Assembly: GCF_008086345.1 (NCBI RefSeq) | Contig: NZ_CP043006.1 | Location: forward strand, 4,772,032-4,836,031 | Reading direction: 5' to 3' | DNA from: Chitinophaga sp. XS-30 | GTDB taxonomy: Bacteria > Bacteroidota > Bacteroidia > Chitinophagales > Chitinophagaceae | DNA: 64,000 nucleotides | Shown here: piece after piece, positions 35,801 to 43,008 of the stretch | Position numbering within the stretch: position 1 is the stretch's first letter | How the letters are laid out: each line of letters begins with the position of its first letter | Notes under the pieces: generated by a model | Seen by the model: only the letters and a program-made list of their open reading frames with translations | The model's database searches: none | What the model was told of the DNA's origin: nothing | Program-made: the position numbers and the translations under genes

Positions 35801-35998
35801 CTCATAGATCGTAACATTGGGGAGCGTACCCCCTGTACTGTCCTTTACCACGCCGGTGACTTTGATCGCACCTGTTTGCGCGAATGCCGGCATAAAGACC
35901 GAAGAAAGAAAGAACAGCAGCAGCAACAGCCGTTGATCCCGGACAATGTTGCCGTAGCGCCATAAAACATGGAACTTTTTTTGTTGAATTGTTTTCAT
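32801..35998 (-). CDS. SusC/RagA family TonB-dependent receptor
   Basis: A 1065-residue outer-membrane receptor, first gene of a long minus-strand operon. A long N-region precedes the signal helix RLLLLLFFLSSVFMPAFAQ. The carboxypeptidase-like domain is VTGVVKDSTGGTLPNVTIYE. The SusC motif VVVGYGTTKRKSLTNAIS opens the plug, which includes NIQIRNLGNPLYVIDGVQQD and the usual SISFLKDAAAAIYGVRAANG. The barrel ends NKVFNFGVNLSF. There is no STN domain, so control is expected from the divergent two-component system rather than an anti-sigma factor. With the downstream SusD and DUF3823 it should import a carbohydrate or glycoside handled by the ThuA, dehydrogenase and epimerase genes. Confidence 0.95.
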   Translation of the reverse strand: MKTIQQKKFHVLWRYGNIVRDQRLLLLLFFLSSVFMPAFAQTGAIKVTGVVKDSTGGTLPNVTIYEKGTRNGTLSNTDGSFSISVKPDGILVFTMVGFGTEEVSVNNRATLNVVLRTSATELSDVVVVGYGTTKRKSLTNAISTISAEDIGNVRGGSTTSSTLAGKVPGVSFRMPDGRPGASANIQIRNLGNPLYVIDGVQQDAGQFNNIASQDIESISFLKDAAAAIYGVRAANGVVVVTTKRGRQGARSTINLDVSMGIQNWTRFIDPLENSYDYMSLRAEAEMNRVPPVGGNPITTNITPAELEKYRIGTEYGYQSFNWRDYIVQGNTPLNVYNLNFTGGAENITYYVSATRTFQNSVLGREYKFHRTNIQSNISAKVANGLKVGANMNGRIETRENPGVPQVDDYWQARFAIIRNTPLERPFANDNPMYLNDIKHNETNWGYLNTKYAGKYKEDWRVMQVNLDAEWEIPGIEGLKLSGLYSYYLADQLLNNHEYTYDTYTYNPADDTYTRTGGSTNPWRERNQRKVINQTSQVRLSYDKTFGRHGVSAMIVSERLQSQTLENWIHAVPTTNVLPLIYFATADTYRDSDNRQARTGIAARINYAYDDKYFLEGIMRRDASYLFPPDHRIGYFPSVSAGWRITEEPFMKSLLGSNKVLSDLKIRGSYGILGDDGSALNLPDFTYVEGYNYNAGIAILDGVAVIGSEDRGAPITNITWLKSSMFDVGFDFSLFGGKLSGSYDYFYRKRTGLRDVKTDVLIPSELGYGLPNENLNSDARFGHEFSAVYNGQSGEVKFRVGGNVSYSRAKFLTAYRRVFFNSLDQYFNSDIDRLRGFVLGFEQIGRFTSQEEINNYPVNIDGQGNRTLLPGDLIYKDMDGDGRITDNDRRPIGWATGSQPNISIGLQLGMTFRGFDFTADFSGATQYTWFQENELKNPFQNDGNISKIFTDRWHREDPFDRNSAWIPGKYPALRYNEGGHSNTRPSTFWAHNITYLRARTIELGYTLPVSLINRARMQRARFYVNTFNLFSIDNVKEYGIDPEVNDTNGLQYPQNKVFNFGVNLSF

Positions 35999-36421
35999 AC
36001 GTGAAACTGATTTTGGTAGTTAAAAAGCATAGCATTCCCCTGCAGGCCGTTTACATCTTTTTTAAACGCCAGTCACCTTGTGTTAAAATATTTGTCAGCG
36101 GAATTGAATCACCTGCATAGCGATCCCGGACTGTATCTCAATTCCTGTTTACGTGGAAAAAATGTTACTGGTTTTTTGATTGAAAAAAAATAACAAAACG
36201 CTTGTCCGTATTGGTTTTCTCCGTGTCTGGTAATTTCGGGCGCAAAACATCTTCAGGTATAAATACGGCATTCAAAGAAAGAACAATGATTTCAGAACGA
36301 TTCGCAGATTTCTTTCATTTTTGGGTTAAAATGTAACATTTTTACATCGCCGCATACAACGAGAACCAAAATCAAATTTCCCTTCAGTATAATTGTATCT
36401 GAAAAACAGTAAACAACCATC
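35999..36421. other. Divergent regulatory region between SusCD operon and its sensor kinase
   Basis: 423 gene-free bases between the SusC start and the divergent kinase start. The segment is AT-rich, with poly-A runs at about 36181-36200 and pyrimidine-rich runs. It must hold both promoters and probably the AraC-type response-regulator site. A CAAAACAT near 36243 faces the SusC gene and resembles an inverted -7 element, but no well-spaced partner is clear. No small gene or terminator is seen. Confidence 0.55.
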
Positions 36422-39400
36422 TTGTTGAAACGCAAATTCCACTGTTCGTTATTTATCGCGGTGCTTTTCTTTCTTTCCGGAAAGGCGCAGCAATATTATT
36501 TCCGTCATTACCAGGTGGAAGACGGGCTTTCGCACAATACCGTTTTCTGTGTATTGCAGGACCAGAAGGGATTTTTATGGATGGGCACCAAAGACGGCCT
36601 GAACCGGTTCGATGGTAATATATTCAAAGTGTTCCGGAATGATGAGCAGGACAGCACCACTATCGGTGAAGGATATATCTATTCCCTGCACGAAGACACT
36701 TTCGGCCAGATGTGGGTAGGCACAAGCAACGGGATATACAAATACATTGCGGAAACCGAAAGCTTTGCGCTGGTCAGGCAAACGAAAGGACAAGGCATCG
36801 GCACTATGGGGAACGATGCCAAAGGCGATATATGGTATATCTCCGGCGGCAGTCTGTATCAGTATATACCGGTGAGGGACACATTGCTGAACCATGGGAC
36901 CGCCGGCGCGCCGGACTATGTTACGGCCATGAGATTCATGAAAGACGGATCACTGTGGACCGGCACTTACTCCGGGCTCGTGATGCAGTATGGCCACCCC
37001 GGACGTTCTTTTTATGTTTTCGGTCATTCACCGGCATCATCCTCACGCATCATCAACCGGCTGGAAGATGCAGGCAACGGCCGGATACTCGTGGGCACAA
37101 CCAACCAGGGATTGAAGCTGCTGCATACGGACGAAGGGACGTATGAGGATATCCTGAGTTACAAGACGGATAACATTCCCATCTATATCCGGCATATTCA
37201 TCAGACTGCCGAAAACGAATACTGGATCGCCACCGAATCCGGCATATATATTTATGATCTGGCCAAACGGCAATACATCAATCTCCGCAAACAATACAAC
37301 AATCCGTATTCCCTGTCGGACAATGCTGTCTATTTCCTGGAACGGGACAAGGAAGGCGGCGTATGGGCAGGCACCTATTTCGGCGGGATCAATTACTATC
37401 CGCCGCAGTACACTTATTTCGAAAAGTATTTTCCTGACAACAGCAACCGGAGCATCAGCGGCAATGCCGTACGCGAGATATGCGAAGATCATTACGGCAA
37501 TATCTGGATAGGCACGGAAGACAACGGCATCAATAAACTTGAGCCTTCCACCGGTAATATCACGCAATACAAACCGGGGAAAGACGGTTCAGGTCTCTCT
37601 CACACCAACATTCACGGGCTGCTGGCGGAAGGCAACAATCTGTGGATCGGCACGCTGGACAATGGCATCGACCAGATGGACATCCGCACCGGAAAGGTCA
37701 TTCATCACTATTCCGCCGGTGAAGGTTCCTTCAGCCATAACTTCGTTGTAGTGTTCTACAAAACACGCGCAGGCGATCTGCTGACCGGCACCGGCGCCGA
37801 ACTGGCCCGGTACGATCCAGTACAGCAGGCATTTGTGAAAGTAGAGGCGCTACCGCACTGTGCTCCCCGCGGCATTGATGAAGACACCACCGGTACGGTA
37901 TGGGTAGCCACGGCGGACCAGGGATTGTTCTGCTACAACCCCGCCACAGGAGAGAAAGCACAGTTCACAGCCAGCCGCGGAGAAGCTTGTGCGCTGGTCA
38001 GCAACGAACTGCTGACGGTACTGGTGGATAAAGCGCAGAACGTCTGGGTAGGCACGGAAGGGCATGGCATGATGCAATACGATCGGAAAACGCAGTGCTT
38101 CAGGCGTTACACCACTGCGCACGGCCTGCCGAGCAACTACGTTTTCCGCATACTGGAAGACAACAGCGGCAGGCTCTGGATCACCACGTCCAGAGGCCTG
38201 GCCTGCCTGAACCCCGCCTCCGGAAAGATCCGTGTATTCACCACCATCAACGGCCTGCTGAACAATCAATTCAATTACAATTCCGGGTATAAGGACAAGC
38301 ACGGTAAAATGTATATCGGCAGCGTGAAAGGAATGATCGTTTTCAAACCCGATGAATTCCGCAAAGACACCTTCGTAGCGCCGGTGTACATCACCGGTTT
38401 CACGCTCTCCGGCGGCGGCACCGCAACGAAAGACCGGAAATCCATTCTCTATACCCGAAAGATCACGCTGCCATACGACCAGGCCTCCTTCAACATAGAT
38501 TTTTCCGCGCTGAGCTTCACCGCGCCGGAGATGATCTCCTACGCTTATAAAATGGAGGGGCTGGACCGGGACTGGACGTTTTTGAAATCGAACCGGCTGG
38601 CCTACTTCACGGACATCAAACCGGGAAAGTACATTTTCATGGTCACCACCACAGATGCCAACGGGCATCCCGGAAAACATCCCGCCACACTGGAGATAGA
38701 GATCACACCGCCCTTCTGGGCTACTTCGCCGGCCTACCTTTTCTACGCCCTGCTGGGGATCAGCCTGCTGTATTACCTCATCAGCCGTTACCACTACCGG
38801 CAGAACCTGAAGCAGAAACGGAAAATGGAAGAACTGCGGTACAAGAAAGAAAAGGAGCTGTACCAGGCGAAAGTGGATTTCCTCACCAATGTAGCGCATG
38901 AGATCAATACCCCGCTTACGCTCATCAAAGGCCCGCTTGAACAGGTTATCGAACATCCGGACGATGTGCAGGGCAATCAGCAGCATCTGCGGATCATGGA
39001 ACGCAATACGGACAGGCTTGTGCAGCTCACCAACCAGCTGCTGGATTTCCGGAAAACGGAATCATCCAGCTTCAGCCTGCATTTCACCCATCTTAATATT
39101 TCCCGGATGCTGCAGGACACCTGCGATAACTTCAGGCTGCCTGCCCGGCAAAAGCGACTGGATTTCCGGCTTAAGCTCCCCGGCAAGGCGCTGTTCGCCT
39201 ATGCCGATGAAGAAAGCATCAACAAAATATTCAGCAACCTCTTCAGCAATGCCGTGAAATATGCAGAGAAAACCGTACTGGTGGAACTATCGGAAACCGA
39301 TCACGGCGCAACCATCCAGATCGAGATATCCAACGACGGCAACCTGATACCCGACGATATGCGGGAAAAGATATTTGCTCCTTTTGTACGGCTGAAAGAA

Positions 39401-39571
39401 AATGAAAAACAAAAAGGCACCGGCATCGGGTTATCTATCTGCCGCTCGCTGACGGACCTGCACAACGGCAACCTTTTCGTAACGCAACGCGATGGCAGGT
39501 TCAACACTTTCGTGCTCCGCTTCCCGGTAACCGCCGGTAAATTCAAACAACCTGCAAACCCTTCAAAATAA
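36422..39571 (+). CDS. HTCS-type sensor histidine kinase (two-propeller periplasmic sensor)
   Basis: A 1049-residue sensor. The frame has a TAA at 36410-36412 and no ATG before the signal peptide, so it must start at TTG 36422 or 36425 (MLKRKFHCSLFIAVLFFLSG). The periplasmic part (about 25-680) consists of repeated two-component-regulator propeller blades (VEDGLSHNTVFCVLQDQKGF followed by LWMGTKDGLNRFDG is the first), then a Y_Y_Y domain (about 690-765). A membrane helix is at about 770-792. The kinase core has H826 in NVAHEINTPLTLI, the N box NLFSNAVKYAE and the G box GTGIGLSICRSL. Unlike typical HTCS proteins it stops before the receiver, which follows in the same frame after one TAA. It is divergent from the SusCD operon and probably senses its ligand. 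Confidence 0.93.
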   Translation: MLKRKFHCSLFIAVLFFLSGKAQQYYFRHYQVEDGLSHNTVFCVLQDQKGFLWMGTKDGLNRFDGNIFKVFRNDEQDSTTIGEGYIYSLHEDTFGQMWVGTSNGIYKYIAETESFALVRQTKGQGIGTMGNDAKGDIWYISGGSLYQYIPVRDTLLNHGTAGAPDYVTAMRFMKDGSLWTGTYSGLVMQYGHPGRSFYVFGHSPASSSRIINRLEDAGNGRILVGTTNQGLKLLHTDEGTYEDILSYKTDNIPIYIRHIHQTAENEYWIATESGIYIYDLAKRQYINLRKQYNNPYSLSDNAVYFLERDKEGGVWAGTYFGGINYYPPQYTYFEKYFPDNSNRSISGNAVREICEDHYGNIWIGTEDNGINKLEPSTGNITQYKPGKDGSGLSHTNIHGLLAEGNNLWIGTLDNGIDQMDIRTGKVIHHYSAGEGSFSHNFVVVFYKTRAGDLLTGTGAELARYDPVQQAFVKVEALPHCAPRGIDEDTTGTVWVATADQGLFCYNPATGEKAQFTASRGEACALVSNELLTVLVDKAQNVWVGTEGHGMMQYDRKTQCFRRYTTAHGLPSNYVFRILEDNSGRLWITTSRGLACLNPASGKIRVFTTINGLLNNQFNYNSGYKDKHGKMYIGSVKGMIVFKPDEFRKDTFVAPVYITGFTLSGGGTATKDRKSILYTRKITLPYDQASFNIDFSALSFTAPEMISYAYKMEGLDRDWTFLKSNRLAYFTDIKPGKYIFMVTTTDANGHPGKHPATLEIEITPPFWATSPAYLFYALLGISLLYYLISRYHYRQNLKQKRKMEELRYKKEKELYQAKVDFLTNVAHEINTPLTLIKGPLEQVIEHPDDVQGNQQHLRIMERNTDRLVQLTNQLLDFRKTESSSFSLHFTHLNISRMLQDTCDNFRLPARQKRLDFRLKLPGKALFAYADEESINKIFSNLFSNAVKYAEKTVLVELSETDHGATIQIEISNDGNLIPDDMREKIFAPFVRLKENEKQKGTGIGLSICRSLTDLHNGNLFVTQRDGRFNTFVLRFPVTAGKFKQPANPSK

Positions 39572-39577
39572 TCACAT

Positions 39578-40336
39578 ATGCCCCCAGTTATTTTACTTGT
39601 AGACGACAACGATGAGATCGTGGAATTCATTTCCTCCATCCTTGCCCCGGCATATACCATTGTTACCGCGGAAAACGGGCAGGACGCCATGACCATCCTG
39701 CACGAAAAGACGGTTGACCTGGTGATCAGCGATGTGATGATGCCGGTAATGGACGGATTTGAACTGTGCAAGCAGATCAAAACATCTTTCGACATCAGCC
39801 ATATTCCCGTGATCCTGCTCACCGCCAAGAACACGCTGCAGTCAAAAATAGAAGGGCTGGAAACCGGCGCCGATGCCTATATCGAAAAACCATTTTCTCC
39901 CGCCCACCTGAAAGCGCAGCTGACCAGCCTGCTGAAGAACAGGGACCACATCCGGCAACATTTCGCCAGTACGCCACTGGCGCATATCAACACGATTGCG
40001 CATACGCGGGAAGATGAAAAATTCCTCGAGCATATCCACAACTGCATATTGAAGGAAATCGAAAATACAGAGCTGGATGTGGAGTACCTGTCCAAATACG
40101 TGAACATGAGCCGGATCAGCCTGTACCGGAAGATCAAAGCTGTTTCGGACATGACGCCGCATGAGCTGATCAATATCACGAGATTGAAGAAAGCCGCGGA
40201 ACTCCTGTCTTCCCAGCAATACAAGATCTATGAAGTGGCGATGATGGTGGGATTTAAATCACAGAACCATTTTGGCAAGAGCTTCATCAAGCAGTTCGGG
40301 ATGAGCCCGAGCCAGTACATGACGCAGAAGAAATAG
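39578..40336 (+). CDS. Response regulator with receiver and AraC-type DNA-binding domain
   Basis: A 252-residue regulator. The receiver has the acidic pair D9/D10 (LLVDDNDEI), phospho-acceptor D52 in ISDVMMPVMDG, and the threonine and lysine of ILLTAKN and IEKPF. The AraC helix-turn-helix (about 150-250) shows DVEYLSKYVNMSRISLYRKI, KAAELLSSQQYKIYEVAMMV and GFKSQNHFGKSFIKQFGMSP. It is exactly the C-terminal portion of a Bacteroidota HTCS. The start ATG is 6 bases after the kinase stop and in the same frame. It should receive phosphate from H826 of the kinase and activate the divergent SusCD operon. Its 3' end overlaps the convergent regulator gene by 50 bases. Confidence 0.94.
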   Translation: MPPVILLVDDNDEIVEFISSILAPAYTIVTAENGQDAMTILHEKTVDLVISDVMMPVMDGFELCKQIKTSFDISHIPVILLTAKNTLQSKIEGLETGADAYIEKPFSPAHLKAQLTSLLKNRDHIRQHFASTPLAHINTIAHTREDEKFLEHIHNCILKEIENTELDVEYLSKYVNMSRISLYRKIKAVSDMTPHELINITRLKKAAELLSSQQYKIYEVAMMVGFKSQNHFGKSFIKQFGMSPSQYMTQKK

Positions 40337-41417
40337 GGCGGGATGTGCGGATGCACTTGGGGCAGGAGCTGCCTGTTTCCAGGAACTTTGTGGGGGAATG
40401 ACCCGAGAACTGGCTGAATTCCCGGATGAAATGCGCCTGATCGTAATACTGATGCCCGTGAATGATGGCGGACCAGTCAACCTTCCCTTTGATCGCCAGT
40501 ATATCATTCAGCGCGGCACAATAACGATACAGGCGATGGAAAAATTTAGGGCTTGCGCCGACGTGTTTTTTGAAAAGATCGATGAGATGTTTCTGGGAAT
40601 ACCCGGTTTGTTTGACCAGCAGGGGAAACGGCGTAAAGATATTGGCCGATACATGCCGCACAACAGCCGCCTCCATTTCCCGCCGTTGCAGTCGCAGCAA
40701 AAGGAATGCTTCCGCCTTTGCGAACATCGGCCGGGGATCGGTGCAGCCCATGATCTTTTCCCGCAGCTCATCCACCTGTGGCCCGAAAAGGTGCGTGGCT
40801 TCCAGCAGTCCGTCTTTCAAAAGATGCTGCGGAATACCGGTAACGGCATACAGGCCGCCCGGCCGGAAACGAATGATCAGCGTTCTTTGCCGCATGCCCA
40901 CATCGCAGGTGATGGCCTGCCCCTGAATCCCCATCACCCGGGCTTTCGGCAATACCCGCCGGTCCCGGCCCAAAAGCAGGTGCCGCTCCGCTCCTTCCAG
41001 CTCAAAGATCAGCTGCGTCGTACCGTCCGGCTGAATGATCTCCAGGGAATGACCGAAGTTATGGCCATCATAATACACCATGCTTTCAACACAATGGTCC
41101 AGCTGAGGAGCCGGACGGTGGACCTTTACCCGGAGTTTGCCATTCACCATTTCGGACAGCTCCTGCTGCATATGGCCGAAGAGGGCTCCGGCAGCGTGCT
41201 GCATCCGCTGGTACTGGTGGGCAATGAGTAGCCGGTTCTCATCCACGCCAAAATAACCGGCGAGGTGCAGCAATTGTTGACGGGTGGCATACCTGCGGCC
41301 GGATTCAATACCTGCCAGCTGTGCGGAGGTAGTGCCGGCAAAAGCTGCGGCATCCTGCAGTGAAACCCCTTTTCGGCGCCTCATCGCTTGCAGATAAAGT
41401 CCCGGTTCCTGTATCAT
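40287..41417 (-). CDS. XRE-AraC fusion transcriptional regulator, divergent from the ethanolamine genes
   Basis: A 376-residue regulator with an unusual order. Residues 7-62 are an XRE-type helix-turn-helix (YLQAMRRRKGVSLQDAAAFA and LAGIESGRRYATRQQLLHLA). The middle (about 95-235) is a sensor region like the DUF6597 part of AraC relatives (SLEIIQPDGTTQLIFELEGA, RTLIIRFRPGGLYAVTGIP). The C-terminus (about 255-350) is an AraC domain (LLVKQTGYSQKHLIDLFKKH, VGASPKFFHRLYRY, YYDQAHFIREFSQFSGHSPT). The last 30 or so residues are antisense to the end of the response regulator and are Ser/Cys/Arg-rich, so the C-terminal tail may be a recent extension. Its divergent position suggests that it controls the permease-eutBC operon, as the AraC-type EutR does in enterobacteria. 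Confidence 0.87.
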   Translation of the reverse strand: MIQEPGLYLQAMRRRKGVSLQDAAAFAGTTSAQLAGIESGRRYATRQQLLHLAGYFGVDENRLLIAHQYQRMQHAAGALFGHMQQELSEMVNGKLRVKVHRPAPQLDHCVESMVYYDGHNFGHSLEIIQPDGTTQLIFELEGAERHLLLGRDRRVLPKARVMGIQGQAITCDVGMRQRTLIIRFRPGGLYAVTGIPQHLLKDGLLEATHLFGPQVDELREKIMGCTDPRPMFAKAEAFLLLRLQRREMEAAVVRHVSANIFTPFPLLVKQTGYSQKHLIDLFKKHVGASPKFFHRLYRYCAALNDILAIKGKVDWSAIIHGHQYYDQAHFIREFSQFSGHSPTKFLETGSSCPKCIRTSRPISSASCTGSGSSRTA

Positions 41418-41609
41418 ATCCGCAAATTACGATCTCCTGCAAAAGAAGGTTTATATCCTTATGATGAAGATTTACATAATTTCTCCAGGCAGCCGTCCAT
41501 TCCTTTACAGAAAAGAAAAAGAGCCGAAAAATATGTCAAATACAAATTATTTTTTATAAGAATAATTCCACTTAAAATAGGCATTTTTATTACGTCAATG
41601 GCAAAATAA

Positions 41610-41640
41610 TTTGAGACCTGTACGGTTTTTTGTACTTTAT
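41610..41640 (+). promoter_or_regulatory. Candidate primary-sigma promoter of the ethanolamine operon
   Basis: TTTG at 41610-41613 and TACTTTAT at 41633-41640 are separated by exactly 19 bases, matching the Bacteroidota TTTG/TAnnTTTG layout with one mismatch in the -7 box. The permease ATG follows 42 bases later. This is the best promoter match I found in the window. Confidence 0.6.
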
Positions 41641-41682
41641 TGAAATATTGAACAATATCACCATTTAAAAAGAGATACGCTT

Positions 41683-43002
41683 ATGCCAGCCACCGACAGT
41701 TCCCTGAAAAAAGCCATCCGTCCGGTACATTTATGGGCCATCGCTGTAGGGTTGGTGATATCCGGCGAGTATTTCGGCTGGAATTACGGCTGGGGAGTGG
41801 CAGGCACGCTGGGGTTCCTGCTGGCCACCCTTGTCATTACCGTGCTGTACGTCACTTTCATCTTCAGCTTTACCGAACTGACCACCGCCATTCCGCAGGC
41901 AGGCGGACCCTTTGCGTATGCTCAAAGAGCGCTTGGCCCCGCAGGGGGACTGATAGCAGGTTACGCCACCGTGGTAGAGTTCCTGCTGGCCACGCCGGCC
42001 ATTGCCTTTGCCCTGGGGAACTACCTGCATTTCCTGCATCCCGCCCTGCCCGTTTTATGGACAGCCATTGCCGTTTATCTCCTACTGACGCTGATCAACC
42101 TGTTGGGCATCAAGGAATCCGCATCTTTCACCCTGGTATTTACCCTGCTGGCCGTGGTGGAACTGCTCGTGTACCTGGGCATTGTGGCGCCGCATTTCAA
42201 AATGGAGAATTTCCTGAAAGACGCACTGCCATTTGGATATAGCGGCATCTTTGCCGCGCTGCCCTTTGCCATCTGGCTATATGTTTGCATTGAAGGGGTG
42301 GCGATGGTAGCGGAAGAAGTGAAAAACCCCTCCCGCAACATTCCCCTCGGGTATATCTCCGGCATCCTCACCCTGGTGGTGCTGGCCATTGCCGTGATGG
42401 TGTTTACCGGCGGTATTACCAACTGGCAAAGGCTTTCGGATATCGACTATCCGCTGCCGGAAGCTATCGGCATCGTGATGGGCAAAGACGCCGGCATTAC
42501 CAAAATATTCGCAGGTATTGGTCTATTCGGATTGATCGCTTCTTTCAACGGCATCATCATCAGTTATTCCCGCCAGATCTTTGCACTGGCAAGGGAAGGT
42601 TACCTGCCCGCGATACTCGCCCGGATCAGCCGGAAGAGACAGGCGCCTTACACTGCGCTTATTGCAGGTGCGCTGGCGGGCATCCTGGCGCTGTGCCTCG
42701 GGAATACGGCGGAACTGGTGGTCATGTCCGTACTCGGGGCCATCGTCATGTATATCATCAGCATGATCAGCCTTTTTGTGTTGCGCCGGAAGGAACCCGA
42801 CCTGGCAAGGCCGTTCCGCTCGCCATGCTACCCCTGGTTCCCGGCCATCGCACTCGGCCTCTCCCTGGTATCGCTCTTTGCGATCATCTGGTACAACCGC
42901 TGGATCAGCGTGATCTTCTTTTCGGGATTACTGCTGACATGGCTTATTTTTATGCTGGTGCAAAAACAGAAAATTAAACCAGCGCCAAAGCCGCTAACCT
43001 GA
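41683..43002 (+). CDS. eat: Ethanolamine permease (APC superfamily)
   Basis: A 439-residue transporter with about twelve membrane helices. Recognisable landmarks of the ethanolamine/amino-acid permease family are VISGEYFGWNYGWGVAGTLG near the N-terminus, TELTTAIPQAGGPFAYAQRA in helix three, WLYVCIEGVAMVAEEVKNPS in helix six, and SYSRQIFALAREGYLPAILA after helix eight. It should bring ethanolamine across the inner membrane. It is the first gene of a plus-strand operon, 6 bases before eutB, behind a candidate promoter and divergent from the XRE-AraC regulator. The placement with eutBC makes the substrate assignment firm. Confidence 0.93.
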   Translation: MPATDSSLKKAIRPVHLWAIAVGLVISGEYFGWNYGWGVAGTLGFLLATLVITVLYVTFIFSFTELTTAIPQAGGPFAYAQRALGPAGGLIAGYATVVEFLLATPAIAFALGNYLHFLHPALPVLWTAIAVYLLLTLINLLGIKESASFTLVFTLLAVVELLVYLGIVAPHFKMENFLKDALPFGYSGIFAALPFAIWLYVCIEGVAMVAEEVKNPSRNIPLGYISGILTLVVLAIAVMVFTGGITNWQRLSDIDYPLPEAIGIVMGKDAGITKIFAGIGLFGLIASFNGIIISYSRQIFALAREGYLPAILARISRKRQAPYTALIAGALAGILALCLGNTAELVVMSVLGAIVMYIISMISLFVLRRKEPDLARPFRSPCYPWFPAIALGLSLVSLFAIIWYNRWISVIFFSGLLLTWLIFMLVQKQKIKPAPKPLT

Positions 43003-43008
43003 TACAAG

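Noticed and set aside
36240-36275. Inverted CAAA elements as a promoter for the SusC at 35998
   Set aside because: The -7 candidate has its key TA reversed and the spacing to the next CAAA is about 22 bases, so the match is not better than chance.
39301-39834. 177-codon minus-strand frame across the kinase/regulator junction
   Set aside because: Antisense to the ATPase domain and receiver; no independent coding signs.
41418-41682. Possible cobalamin riboswitch before the ethanolamine operon
   Set aside because: I looked for the long conserved B12-box layout; the gap is short and AT-rich and shows only a promoter-like pair.
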